Below are positions 24,613 through 33,751 of a stretch of DNA of 64,000 nt, one piece after another. Each line of letters opens with the position of its first letter. Positions within the stretch are counted from its first letter, which is position 1. The DNA is taken from positions 313,501 to 377,500 of the forward strand of contig NZ_CP021647.1 in NCBI RefSeq assembly GCF_002208135.1. Reading direction: 5' to 3'. The notes beneath the pieces are model-generated. The model saw nothing but the letters and a program-made list of their open reading frames with translations. It was not told the origin of the DNA and did not search any database. The translations under genes and the position numbers were made by a program. The DNA comes from Pseudoalteromonas piscicida (GTDB lineage: Bacteria > Pseudomonadota > Gammaproteobacteria > Enterobacterales > Alteromonadaceae).

Positions 24613-25566
24613 GTGAAAGTACATTTTCTTGGCACTTCTTCAGGTAGCCCATCTAAGCAACGTAATATGTCGGCAGCGGCAGTAAGCTTTGAAAATACCA
24701 AAGCCTGGGTACTAATTGACTGCGCCGAAGCGACCCAGCATGCGCTGCTACACAGTGAGTTAACCCTATATCATCTCGAAGCAATTTGTATTACTCACCT
24801 TCATGGGGATCATTGCTATGGATTACCCGGACTCGTTTCATCCATGGCGTTAAACTCTCGCAAAGCGCCGCTAAAATTAATTGCGCCGAGGGCTGTTATT
24901 CAGTTTGTGCAAAGCTGTTTTACACTGACAGAGGTGAGGCTGAGTTTTGACCTAATTACCATTGCCCTTGAAGAAATAAACGCTAAGTTACAACTTGAAT
25001 GTTGCGACATCGACATCATAGCGCTACAACACAGAGTGCCCAGTGTTGGCTATAAACTCACGGAAAAGTGCATTCCTCGCAAGTTGAAAATAGACAAACT
25101 TCAGCAAGATGGCATTGCGTCTGGCGGCCACTACAACCTGTTGCAAAAGGGCCAAGATGTGGAATACCAAGGCCGACTTTTGACCTCGGATGACTACAGT
25201 TTTTATAGTTGGCAACCTCGTGTTGCAATAGTTTGTGGTGATAACGAAAAGCCCGGCTTGCTATCGCAGATGATAAAAGGGGTCGATTTGCTTGTTCATG
25301 AAGCTACCTTTACCGCTGCAGATCTTCATAAAGTGGGCTTTCATACAGGGCATAGCGATGCCAAGCGCATCGCTCAATTTGCACAATTACATCAAGTGCC
25401 CATGCTCGCGCTCACTCATTTTAGCGTGCGCTATCATGGCGAGGGCATGCTGCAGCCTCTTATTGAAGAGGCTAAGTTGCACTTTAGCAATGCACTCATC
25501 ATCGCAGAGGATGGCCTCATTGTAGACATGCCAAAGCAAAAGCAAGTTGAGTACGCAACCGCTTAG
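24613..25566 (+). CDS. rnz: Ribonuclease Z (RNase BN-like)
   Basis: A 317-aa metallo-beta-lactamase-fold nuclease. Motif I is in MKVHFLGTSSGSPSKQRN; the zinc motif ICITHLHGDHCYGLPGL (about residue 60) is the HxHxDH signature; further ligands are likely in HEATFTAADLHKVGFHTGHSD and LTHFSVRYH. The start is a GTG, chosen because it places FLGTSSG at the family-standard N-terminus. The enzyme trims the 3' end of tRNA precursors and may turn over other RNAs. Length is close to the usual 305-310 aa plus a few C-terminal residues. It converges with the DUF2252 gene, the stop codons overlapping by 4 bp. Confidence 0.9.
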   Translation: MKVHFLGTSSGSPSKQRNMSAAAVSFENTKAWVLIDCAEATQHALLHSELTLYHLEAICITHLHGDHCYGLPGLVSSMALNSRKAPLKLIAPRAVIQFVQSCFTLTEVRLSFDLITIALEEINAKLQLECCDIDIIALQHRVPSVGYKLTEKCIPRKLKIDKLQQDGIASGGHYNLLQKGQDVEYQGRLLTSDDYSFYSWQPRVAIVCGDNEKPGLLSQMIKGVDLLVHEATFTAADLHKVGFHTGHSDAKRIAQFAQLHQVPMLALTHFSVRYHGEGMLQPLIEEAKLHFSNALIIAEDGLIVDMPKQKQVEYATA

Positions 25567-26876
25567 CTCTGGCATTGCTCGCAAAACCAACGCCAATCGG
25601 CTACGACTTGCTCGCTGTAATGATTGGCCGATTTGACCAATTCATCAATGAGACTAGGTAAAATGGCTACGGCATCCTCTTGAAATTGTAAGGATCGTCT
25701 ATCTGCTCGCATATGTGAAAGGGCAAGGGCTTCACCGCAAGCTTCTGCATATTGGCTAAAGCCCGACTTAGTCGCTGCACGTTTACCAATGGTGATGTCT
25801 TCTGGGTCTATACCAACGCGAGCATGATGGCGCGAGCGTACCAGCCAGTGACTGCCTTGCCACAGTGCATTATCTAAAATGAGATCGGTACGGCGCTGCA
25901 TTTTTCTTTGACTGTTGACGGTTAAGTGTGCGGGATCTAAGCGATTCACTGGGCTTAGATTTGCAAAGTAAGCAAGAGGCGAAGCGAGCTGTTGTTGTTT
26001 TACCTCAACAATGTGGCATAGCGGCAAAATATCTTTAGTGGGCTTTTGTACGTTTGGGCCAACCAACAAGTAATATCTGCTTAGATGCAGTGAGCCTGTG
26101 CCTTGGTCTATACGCTCAACACAATCTAAAACTTCGTCATCAACATAGGGCGCAAAGTGATGAATAAGGTTTTCTTTTAAATCGGGGTCAAGTTGCTTAA
26201 ACTTCAGTTTGTCTTCGCGAAAACGTAGCGGCTTAATGCTGAGGTCGATTTCCTTTGCGAGCGTGCTTTTTATCGTAAACGCGGCACCACCCGACATTCT
26301 TTGTAACCCTTTTTGCCATCGTTTATGCAATATATGGTTATTATCAAACTCGGTTAAGCCAGTGTTGCTATCGACCTTATGTTCTAGCGACAACTGACAA
26401 GCTTTTAGATAGCTGTGTAAAAAGTCCAATTGTGCTTGGGCAACCAGCTCTTTACTGACCAGAGGTTTACTTCGGTCTTTAATATCCTGAGCTTGCTCTT
26501 GAATACGCCCACCTTCTAGTTGGGTAAGCGGTAAACTCACTAAAAAGCGAAACAGGTCCCACACTGCGTGTCCGACGCAGGCATCATCGAAGTCATTAGG
26601 TTCAAAGATTAAGGTATCGCCGTGGCTGCCTTCTTCACTATGAAAGCCAAAATTGCCCGTATGACAATCGCCCATTACGTAGGTGAGTGGCAGGCTGGTG
26701 GCCGCTTCAGGTAACTGCAGTTGTTGCTCCAGTAAGTCCTTATACATAAGCGCGGCACTACCACGGAAGAACCGAAATGGACTGAGTCTCATTTTGTCAA
26801 ATTTACTGCACTCATTGCTTACGTGAATGCCTTCACGCTCATTAAAGTAAGATGCAAGATAGTCGTGACGATTCAT
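25563..26876 (-). CDS. DUF2252 family protein (kinase-fold-like)
   Basis: The 437-aa protein shows the DUF2252 pattern: RLSPFRFFRGSAALMYKDL, YVMGDCHTGNFGFHSEEG (resembling the catalytic loop HGDxHxxN of aminoglycoside-kinase-like folds), and FEPNDFDDACVGHAVWDLFR (resembling the metal-binding DFxx loop). Such similarity suggests an atypical phosphotransferase. Residues for nucleotide binding at the N-terminus are not clear. The function is unknown. It lies 3 bp behind a PPK2-type polyphosphate kinase in one operon, so a role in polyphosphate or nucleotide-linked phosphorylation is a fair guess from context. Confidence 0.82.
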   Translation of the reverse strand: MNRHDYLASYFNEREGIHVSNECSKFDKMRLSPFRFFRGSAALMYKDLLEQQLQLPEAATSLPLTYVMGDCHTGNFGFHSEEGSHGDTLIFEPNDFDDACVGHAVWDLFRFLVSLPLTQLEGGRIQEQAQDIKDRSKPLVSKELVAQAQLDFLHSYLKACQLSLEHKVDSNTGLTEFDNNHILHKRWQKGLQRMSGGAAFTIKSTLAKEIDLSIKPLRFREDKLKFKQLDPDLKENLIHHFAPYVDDEVLDCVERIDQGTGSLHLSRYYLLVGPNVQKPTKDILPLCHIVEVKQQQLASPLAYFANLSPVNRLDPAHLTVNSQRKMQRRTDLILDNALWQGSHWLVRSRHHARVGIDPEDITIGKRAATKSGFSQYAEACGEALALSHMRADRRSLQFQEDAVAILPSLIDELVKSANHYSEQVVADWRWFCEQCQS

Positions 26877-26879
26877 GGA

Positions 26880-27710
26880 TTAGTCCCCCCTTTGAACAAT
26901 ACCCAATTGAGATTTTGCCAGTTTTACAACGGCTTTATCGATAGGTGGGGGACTAATATCAACCCCCCTGCTTAACGCTTCGACAATGGTTTTCATCACT
27001 TGTACGCGGGCATACCATTTATGTTCCGCGAGGATCAAATGCCATCCCGCTAAATTCGTATCGGTTTTAGCAAACATATCATCAATTGCTTGCTCATAAT
27101 CTTGTCGCTTTTGGCGGTTGCGAATATCTTCTTCCGTTAGTTTCCAGCGCTTATAAGGATTATTTAAACGCTCTGTAAAGCGTTTGAGTTGTTCGTCTTC
27201 GCTAATGTGTAAAAATAGCTTAACGATGCGGACATTATCATCCGTCAGCAGACGCTCAAATTCATTGATTTCTTGATAGGCGCGGCGCCACTCTTGCTCA
27301 CTAGCAAATGCTTCAACCCGCTCTACCAACACTCGGCCGTAATATGAACGGTCAAAAATAGTCATAGTACCCCGAGGAGGTAGCTTTGTTTGAAACCGAT
27401 AAAGGTAATGCCGGCCTTGTTCCTCAGGCGTTGGTTTTGCGATTGGGTAGACCTTAACGCCCCGCGGATCGAGCTTTTCTGTCATGCGGCGAATAGCGCC
27501 TCCTTTACCAGCCGCATCCCAGCCTTCAAACACTAAAATAGCGCGCTTCCCTTGATGAAAATAGGCTTGTTGCACATGTAATAGTTGGGTTTGCCAGTAC
27601 TTTAACTCGCTTTTGTAGTGTTTTTTTGAATCAATAGCGGGGTGTGTCATGGGAGGCTTTACACTTAGCCCACGATTTAGCGCCTTTATTTCTGATACAT
27701 AACTGGTCAT
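26880..27710 (-). CDS. ppk2: Polyphosphate kinase 2 (PPK2)
   Basis: The 276-aa protein has Walker A in VFEGWDAAGKGGAIRRMTE (about residue 63), Walker B/lid motifs in IFDRSYYGRVLVERVE, and the lid helix region RNNPYKRWKLTEEDIRNR-type segment (ERLNNPYKRWKLTEED). These are diagnostic for the PPK2 family, which uses polyphosphate to phosphorylate AMP, ADP, GDP or NMPs. The subclass (I, II or III) cannot be told from what I can see, though one domain and about 280 aa fit class I or III. AGGAG precedes the ATG. The DUF2252 gene follows by 3 bp. No ppk1 or ppx is in the window. It probably links energy reserves to nucleotide pools. Confidence 0.9.
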   Translation of the reverse strand: MTSYVSEIKALNRGLSVKPPMTHPAIDSKKHYKSELKYWQTQLLHVQQAYFHQGKRAILVFEGWDAAGKGGAIRRMTEKLDPRGVKVYPIAKPTPEEQGRHYLYRFQTKLPPRGTMTIFDRSYYGRVLVERVEAFASEQEWRRAYQEINEFERLLTDDNVRIVKLFLHISEDEQLKRFTERLNNPYKRWKLTEEDIRNRQKRQDYEQAIDDMFAKTDTNLAGWHLILAEHKWYARVQVMKTIVEALSRGVDISPPPIDKAVVKLAKSQLGIVQRGD

Positions 27711-27859
27711 GCTAACTCCTTTAATCGCCTTTGGTTAAGTTGGCCCTGTTGCTATCAAAGTGCTTTTCAACGCGAAAATATTACCGCACCAACTAACTTT
27801 TGAGCGTGTTAGAGTAACCTAGATTAAACTCTACAGGGACTTTTTGACAATGATATGTC

Positions 27860-27993
27860 ATACCATTTTGTCTTACACTTCCTTAATTTGAGGGAGCTAA
27901 TCAGGCGCTAACGGCGTTAAAAATTTCTCATCATTTAGAACAGGCAAATAGCAAAATTTTTCCTTGATTGAATAACTGACTCCATCGGTATAA
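27860..27993. repeat. Degenerate copy of the ATACCAATTT MITE
   Basis: It shares with the element at 34133-34298 the left end (ATACCATTTTGTCTTA against ATACCAATTTATCTTA), the internal block GCTAACGGCGTTAAAAATTTCT, TTTAGAACA and the right-end GGTATAAA. It is about 30 bp shorter and has lost good terminal symmetry. It lies between ppk2 and the large LysM-like protein gene, which starts 89 bp further on. Confidence 0.7.
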
Positions 27994-28081
27994 AATCTAC
28001 CCCGAATAATATCTCGCGCTCATTGATGAGTAGCAAATTGCATTGATGAGGAACAACCGGAATAAACAAGGAAGGATTGGC

Positions 28082-30985
28082 ATGAAGCCTTTTGACAAGT
28101 GGCCTGCGCTTGTGCAAGACGCACAGCAAGGTACATTCGATGATTCACTTTTTCAGTCAGATTCAGACGTAAAAAATTTGGCACAACCAACCAGGTTGCC
28201 GATGGCTAAAGTGCCCACCATCATTCTTAAAGCACTTAACCCCCATCACACTGACTATATACGTATTGATCCAAAAGACGCTCGTTACTGGCATGGTGGA
28301 CTTCATCATCATGACGATAGACAACTACTTGTTATTTCAAATAACCAAGCACAACGTCTCAAAACGGTTTCGCAAGGCAATATAAAGGAGATCTTTGCGT
28401 TTATTAAAAAGTCAACGCTTGAGGCTAACGTGGAAGGTCAGCTCATTTCTGGTGGCAGTAAAGGCTTCTCGGGTGGGGCGGGAGAGTTAAGCCAAAACGG
28501 TGCACATTTAGGTGCTGCAGTTAAATATGCTGCTACAAGCGATGCCTCAAAAAATGATGGTGTGGGCTTCAATAGTAGCCAAGGAGTAGGTACAACGCGA
28601 CCGTCAATGGGTAAGAATAACGCTGGCATTAAAAAAACACCCACTAAGCTAGAAAGTACAGCACAACCCATAGATACTATTGCGCCATCTGTCATTATTG
28701 GTCAACCAAACCCAAAGCAAATCGTAAAACTAGAGCAAAACCAAGCCACTAAAAGACGTTTTGCAAATCATGTATTAGGGCCGGGAGAAACTGCTGCGAG
28801 TGTTGTCGAGCAGTATACTGGCACACCGAATGAAAGCCGTATATATGGCTTCAACCATCCTCAGTTTACTATAAAAAATCCTCCCAAAGCGGGTGATAAA
28901 GTCAGGGTGAATACCGGCTTTGATGTACTCGTTAAAGGGCAATTTTATAACAGCAATAGCGTTAACCTAATCTGGAAAGGGCCAACGTCGGGTTCAAAAT
29001 CAGCCATATTGGAGCAAGTGAATGGCAAATATCTACCAGACAGAGGCTACGATTGGGAGTTGGCGCTACCGCTTGTGGCGGGGGAATACACATTAACCGC
29101 TGAAGCCGGAGGTGCGACGCACTCCGTGAGTTTTTCGGTTGAAGAATCTGAAGACCAACAGGAAATTATTGATTTTATATATATTCCAGAAGATAACAGC
29201 TTTATAGCGGTCACCCAGTCACTTGCCGATATTTTAGAGCAAGAAATGGAAGTACTTAACCCTCCCATGGAGCAGCTAAAGCAAGCGCTGGCTGGACAAC
29301 AAGACCTCTCGAAGCAAGATGATAAAGTAATTGACGCAAAAAAGGCGTTAAACGAGACCCTAAAACCACTTGTTTCAGGCCCTACCGCTAATAAAATTAC
29401 CGAAGTCATTGGCTTTAAAGGCCGAAAGTATACCTATGTGCGGAGTGATAAAATCGCCAATCATACTAGACGCTATAAAATTGATACGGACATTCGAAAC
29501 GGTCGTCGTTTTAGCGATGCGAATGGCAACTTAGACCGTAGCAAACTGAACAAAGCGCTTAAAAATGATTTGAGCAAGCTAAAGGTCAATTTTAAGTATG
29601 ATAAGAAGCTTGTCGACACGTATACAACCATATGGGGCGAATGGGCTCGGGAGCTTAATAAAGATCTAAATATAAAAAGGTTTGAAAAAAGCGACTATTT
29701 TGATGCCAGTGCAGATGCGCGATTAATGCGCTACACCCATGGTGCAGGCATTGCTGCAAACTTTAGCCCAAAGGATGGTGTCTTTTCATTTCAAGCTGAT
29801 GCCAAAGTCGATTTTGCTGTCGGTGAAGCAAAAGCTGCAATGAGTGGTTACTACCCTAATAAAAATGGGTATGAATTTAAGTTTATGATGCCGCTTAAAA
29901 ATACGACCAAAGAGCGTGAGATAAACTTAGGCGCGCTCCGATTAAATGCGACCATTGCCTTTTTTGGCTATGCAGGCGCTAAATTACAAGCAGCGGCAAA
30001 TGTAGGCTGTACAGTAAAGCAAGGTAAAATGATGCTTGAGGGATTAACCCCTGAACAAGTAAAAGCACTTAGCCGCGCTGATCGCAAGTTTGAACCTGTA
30101 AAAGGTGAGCTCAGTGCATTTGCTGGGGTATCCGCAGGCTGTGAGTTAACAGGTGCTTTGCAATGGGATAACCCAGAAAAATCTGGTAAATCTAGTTTTT
30201 GTGATTTAGCTAAACTAGGTGGAAAGGCAGAGGGTGCATTTGGCGCCGGTGCACACGCAGGATGTTATATTGGTTATGAAGACGGAAAGTTTATACTTCG
30301 CGCGAAGTTGGGACTTATCTGGGGCGTAGGTGCTGGCGGAGAGTTGGTCTGTGAGATAGGTGTAGATGAAATTGTCACGCTTGCCCAATTTGTTTATCAC
30401 CAGCTTAAAAATAATGATTATGATTACCTTGAATTTATACAGCCATTGGCATTTAACGTGCTTTATAAAGCAGTAGCCATGCATATAGCAACAGGTAATG
30501 AGATAATTAATTATGTGGGCTCTAGCGCCCGTCAAGTCGATACATGGTGGCGGGGAACTGTTTTAATCCATGAACGCGCGAAAGATATGATGGATAATAT
30601 TCTACAAGAGCCCGAAATGTTAAAATTTACGGTGCCTGAAGCTAAGGGAGCAATGTTAAATTTACTTGCTAATCCTAATTTAGCGAGTTTAATTGACTCG
30701 GGTACCTACAGTTGGTCTGGTTTAAATGAGCGGCGTGAAAATGCGATTATTATTATACTTAAGCATATTCTTTGCACTGAGGAATTAGACGAAGTATTGC
30801 AGCATATGGGGGAGGGCGGCGAAAAATGTAGCCGAGAAGAGGGCTTATCTCAGCTTAATAGTATTTTAGAAGGCGCTCAGCAGCATGAGTTTGACGCATG
30901 GCGGCGCCAACTACCAAGCCGAGCACGCTCCGGCTCGGTTGCCGTCGCAATGCTTAATATTAGTCCATTTGTTGCACTGGCATAA
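28082..30985 (+). CDS. Large LysM-like protein, candidate secreted antibacterial effector
   Basis: The start at 28082 is chosen for the strong AAGGAAGG site 7 nt upstream; an in-frame ATG at 28043 lacks one. The 967-aa protein has no signal peptide. Visible regions: N-terminal domain 1-150 with WHGGLHHHDDRQ; Gly/Ser-rich linker 120-185; a LysM-like domain about 225-280 (FANHVLGPGETAASVVEQYT...PPKAGDKVRVNTG); an Ig-like domain about 285-360; a helical linker with ALAGQQDLSKQDDKV; a long Ala/Gly-rich beta-repeat part about 540-760 (GVSAGCELTGALQW, GAFGAGAHAGCYIGYEDGKF, RAKLGLIWGVGAGGELV); and a helical C-terminus 770-967. Absence of a signal peptide together with a LysM and hydrophobic Ala/Gly stretches is seen in type VI secretion cargo. 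Two paralogous lipoproteins follow convergently. No vgrG, hcp or PAAR gene is in the window, so the secretion route is unproven. Confidence 0.7.
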   Translation: MKPFDKWPALVQDAQQGTFDDSLFQSDSDVKNLAQPTRLPMAKVPTIILKALNPHHTDYIRIDPKDARYWHGGLHHHDDRQLLVISNNQAQRLKTVSQGNIKEIFAFIKKSTLEANVEGQLISGGSKGFSGGAGELSQNGAHLGAAVKYAATSDASKNDGVGFNSSQGVGTTRPSMGKNNAGIKKTPTKLESTAQPIDTIAPSVIIGQPNPKQIVKLEQNQATKRRFANHVLGPGETAASVVEQYTGTPNESRIYGFNHPQFTIKNPPKAGDKVRVNTGFDVLVKGQFYNSNSVNLIWKGPTSGSKSAILEQVNGKYLPDRGYDWELALPLVAGEYTLTAEAGGATHSVSFSVEESEDQQEIIDFIYIPEDNSFIAVTQSLADILEQEMEVLNPPMEQLKQALAGQQDLSKQDDKVIDAKKALNETLKPLVSGPTANKITEVIGFKGRKYTYVRSDKIANHTRRYKIDTDIRNGRRFSDANGNLDRSKLNKALKNDLSKLKVNFKYDKKLVDTYTTIWGEWARELNKDLNIKRFEKSDYFDASADARLMRYTHGAGIAANFSPKDGVFSFQADAKVDFAVGEAKAAMSGYYPNKNGYEFKFMMPLKNTTKEREINLGALRLNATIAFFGYAGAKLQAAANVGCTVKQGKMMLEGLTPEQVKALSRADRKFEPVKGELSAFAGVSAGCELTGALQWDNPEKSGKSSFCDLAKLGGKAEGAFGAGAHAGCYIGYEDGKFILRAKLGLIWGVGAGGELVCEIGVDEIVTLAQFVYHQLKNNDYDYLEFIQPLAFNVLYKAVAMHIATGNEIINYVGSSARQVDTWWRGTVLIHERAKDMMDNILQEPEMLKFTVPEAKGAMLNLLANPNLASLIDSGTYSWSGLNERRENAIIIILKHILCTEELDEVLQHMGEGGEKCSREEGLSQLNSILEGAQQHEFDAWRRQLPSRARSGSVAVAMLNISPFVALA

Positions 30986-31009
30986 CAGCGTAATAGCAAC
31001 CAAGGTTAG

Positions 31010-31951
31010 CTACTTTGGTTGCATGTCTAGTGGTGTAGGTTGATTTAGTGCGCATCTAAACCCGATGTCCCTGTAGCTAGTGTCTAGCTCATTTGACTCT
31101 TGCCGTGTATAAACATTACTGCCACGTGGAGATTCCATAAAAGTTCCGCCACGCATCACTTTTTTTGTGCCTTCTTTTGGCCCTTTAGGATCCTGTTCTG
31201 GGGAGTGTTGATAGTAATCCTCAGCCCACCAGTCATTGACCCAGTCGATCATGTTGCCGCTTAAGTCATAAAACCCCAATGGGTTAGGTGGATAGGTGCC
31301 ACTAATATGCGGTTCAGGCTCTTCGGCGAGAGAGTAATTTACACCGAGTTCAAGCATACCAGTATTGGTGGCAAACAAAATGTTTTCACCACGGTTTCGG
31401 GCTGCAAATTCCCATTGTGCCTCAGTGGGTAAATCAAAGGGGAGCTGGGTTAACTCAGCGAGCCATAAACAATAGTTTTTTGCGCCATACCAACTCACGC
31501 CTGCCGGAAATTCTGGAGCGCGCCAGAATTCATCTTTATCCCATTCTTCCCACACGGTTTTTGGCAGGTCATTTACTGCGGTATATAAATCAAAATCGCC
31601 ATAGCTTACCTCATAAGCGCCCATCGAATAGCTGGTAAGGGTCACCTTATGAGCGGGTTTATTGTCGCGGGCTATGGTCCAAGGCAAGTTATTAGGACCA
31701 CCGCCATCGCCCATCATAAAGCTGCCGCCTTCAACAAACACCATTTGGGCTTTAGTGCGCTCAATCAGTGCTTGCACTTGTTTGTCTTGCTCGCCAGTAA
31801 GCGCGTCTATTTGTTGGCCAAGGTCGTCACACCCGGTCATTACCAAACACAGTACTGCGAGGCTGGGAACGGTTGCGTATTTATTGGTGATAATATTGCG
31901 CCGGTTAATGTTGGCAAAGTGGGAGAGTGAATGTATCCGTTTATTTTCCAT
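31010..31951 (-). CDS. SUMF1-fold lipoprotein, copy 1 (candidate immunity protein)
   Basis: The 313-aa product has a lipoprotein signal (AVLCLVMTGC, Cys about residue 41), with Asp-Asp after the Cys, which in E. coli retains lipoproteins in the inner membrane. Then comes a Glu/Lys helical linker (QIDALTGEQDKQVQALIERT) and a formylglycine-generating-enzyme/SUMF1 fold: MVFVEGGSFMMGDGGGPNN, HKVTLTSYSMGAYEVSYGDF, LPTEAQWEFAARNRG, NPLGFYDLSGNMIDWVNDW and DIGFRCAL. The two active-site cysteines of true FGE near the C-terminus are not both present, so it is probably a binding rather than an enzymatic module. It is nearly identical to the gene at 32093-32995 over most of its length. The two genes converge with the LysM-like gene, whose stop is 24 bp away. 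Confidence 0.82.
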   Translation of the reverse strand: MENKRIHSLSHFANINRRNIITNKYATVPSLAVLCLVMTGCDDLGQQIDALTGEQDKQVQALIERTKAQMVFVEGGSFMMGDGGGPNNLPWTIARDNKPAHKVTLTSYSMGAYEVSYGDFDLYTAVNDLPKTVWEEWDKDEFWRAPEFPAGVSWYGAKNYCLWLAELTQLPFDLPTEAQWEFAARNRGENILFATNTGMLELGVNYSLAEEPEPHISGTYPPNPLGFYDLSGNMIDWVNDWWAEDYYQHSPEQDPKGPKEGTKKVMRGGTFMESPRGSNVYTRQESNELDTSYRDIGFRCALNQPTPLDMQPK

Positions 31952-32092
31952 ATGGTGACTTTCCGTATGTTATTTATCCTTAGTGCTGCTCAAGCATACC
32001 AAGCGTACAGGCGAAATCAAAATTGCCACAGCATAAAGTAAGTAGCTTGAATAAACGCTGACTTTTACGGTGATAAATGTGATGATAATGCA

Positions 32093-32995
32093 CTAGTTAA
32101 CAGATTGAACTGGAAGTGGCTTCGCTTGATTTAGCGCGCAGCGAAATCCTTTAGCACGATACGCTTCATCAAGCTCATCTGACTCTTGCCGTGTATATAC
32201 ATTACTACCGCGAGGAGACTCTAAAAATCTTCCTCCTCGCATAACCTTTTTTCTGCCTTCGTTTGGCCCTTTAGGATCCTGCTCTGGTGAGTGTTGATAG
32301 TAATCCTCAGCCCACCAGTCATTGACCCATTCAATCATGTTTCCACTTAAATCATAGAATCCCAATGGGTTAGAGGGGTATGTGCCAGAAGGTTCCGCAT
32401 AATCAGTGTTTAGTTCATAATTACGACCCTCTTCTATCCACCCATTATCTGTGGCAAAAAGAATATTCTCGCCACGGTTTCGTGCTGCAAATTCCCATTG
32501 CGCCTCTGTGGGTAAATCAAAGGGTAGCTGGGTTAACTCAGCGAGCCATAAACAATAGTTTTTTGCGCCATACCAACTCACTCCAGCAGGGAATTCAGGT
32601 GCACGCCAAATTTCATCTTTATCCCATTTTGTCCACATGGTTCTTGGTAGGTCGTTTACCGCGGTATATAAATCAAAATCTCCATAGCTTACCTCATAAG
32701 CGCCCATCGAATAGCTGGTAAGGGTCACCTTATGAGCGGGTTTATTATCGCGGGCTATGGTCCAAGGCAAGTTATTAGGACCTCCACCATCGCCCATCAT
32801 AAAGCTGCCGCCTTCAACAAACACCATTTGGGCTTTAGTGCGCTCAATAAGTGCTTGCACTTGTTTGTCTTGCTCGCCAGTAAGCGCGTCTATTTGTTGG
32901 CCAAGGTCGTCACACCCGCTTATGACCAAGCATAGTAATGTCGCTAAAGGGGGTATTATCTGATGATCAATCTTGTCCATAAGTGTGCTATCCAT
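32093..32995 (-). CDS. SUMF1-fold lipoprotein, copy 2 (candidate immunity protein)
   Basis: A 300-aa tandem duplicate of the previous gene: the stretch GCDDLGQQIDALTGEQDKQV through HKVTLTSYSMGAYEVSYGDF is unchanged. The copies differ in the signal peptide, in a central segment (ATDNGWIEEGRNYELNTDYA here against ATNTGMLELGVNYSLAEEPE in copy 1) and in scattered C-terminal residues. Lipobox VISGC is followed by Asp-Asp, again an inner-membrane retention signal. As in copy 1, the catalytic cysteines of FGE are missing. Clustered divergence in one surface patch of an otherwise conserved pair is what is expected if each copy binds a different partner. The region between the copies (31952-32092) holds a separate promoter. 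Immunity function is inference. Confidence 0.82.
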   Translation of the reverse strand: MDSTLMDKIDHQIIPPLATLLCLVISGCDDLGQQIDALTGEQDKQVQALIERTKAQMVFVEGGSFMMGDGGGPNNLPWTIARDNKPAHKVTLTSYSMGAYEVSYGDFDLYTAVNDLPRTMWTKWDKDEIWRAPEFPAGVSWYGAKNYCLWLAELTQLPFDLPTEAQWEFAARNRGENILFATDNGWIEEGRNYELNTDYAEPSGTYPSNPLGFYDLSGNMIEWVNDWWAEDYYQHSPEQDPKGPNEGRKKVMRGGRFLESPRGSNVYTRQESDELDEAYRAKGFRCALNQAKPLPVQSVN

Positions 32996-33208
32996 AAGGT
33001 CTTTGCATACACATTTATCATAACTTGTTTAGCTGTATTGAGACATAGCTAATGTGGCAGTAAGACCAATGTATAAATATTAAAATGACAATATAACGCT
33101 TGTAATTTATATTGCTTGGGCACTACAACCCTTGAAAGAATGAATGCTGTTCAAGGTGTTGGCGGCTTTTGAGTTTATAAGCAAGATTATGCCCAAAAAG
33201 AGTATGCT

Positions 33209-33751
33209 ATGAAATCTGCAGTATTGGTAATTGATGTACAGAGCCTTTTATTCGACCCAGAGCCCAAACCGTATGCAAGTGAAGAGGTGTTAAGCCAAAT
33301 TAACTTAGTGACAGATTGGGCTCGAAAGCAAGGCGTGCCAGTGATCTATATTCAACATGAGCAAAACGGTACTGCGATTGAGTATGGTAGTGAAGGTTGG
33401 CAATTACAATCGGTACTTCAAGTTGACGCCAATGATCTGTTCGTGCGTAAAACCACCCCTGATTCATTTTTAAACACAAATCTGTCTAACATACTTGAAG
33501 AACATGGAGCTCAACATATTTATGTTTGTGGTTATGCTACAGAGTTTTGTGTTGATACAACGAGTCGGCGAGCCGCGGGTTTGGGTTATGCAGTTACATT
33601 AGTGGCGGATGCCCATACCACACATTGCAAAAAGCACATGTCAGGTGAACAAATAAGAATACATCATAATGCCACACTGCCAAATATCTCCAGTTTTGGA
33701 GTGAAAATATCCGCGGTGTCTACTGCCAAAATTATTGCTTTTGGAAAATGA
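33209..33751 (+). CDS. Isochorismatase-family cysteine hydrolase
   Basis: A 180-aa family member. The triad is Asp in AVLVIDVQSLLF, Lys in LFVRKTTPDSFLNTNL and Cys in YVCGYATEFCVDTTSRRAAG. The motif G-x-x-T-E-x-C-V is the common form in the large uncharacterised branch that includes nicotinamidase-like and streptothricin hydrolase-like proteins. The substrate is unknown. It overlaps the next gene by 4 bp (ATGA), so the two are translationally coupled. Confidence 0.87.
   Translation: MKSAVLVIDVQSLLFDPEPKPYASEEVLSQINLVTDWARKQGVPVIYIQHEQNGTAIEYGSEGWQLQSVLQVDANDLFVRKTTPDSFLNTNLSNILEEHGAQHIYVCGYATEFCVDTTSRRAAGLGYAVTLVADAHTTHCKKHMSGEQIRIHHNATLPNISSFGVKISAVSTAKIIAFGK

Noticed and set aside
31010..32995. 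SUMF1 lipoproteins as true formylglycine-generating enzymes
   Set aside because: The paired active-site cysteines are not both present and no sulfatase gene is nearby; lipoprotein location also argues against it.
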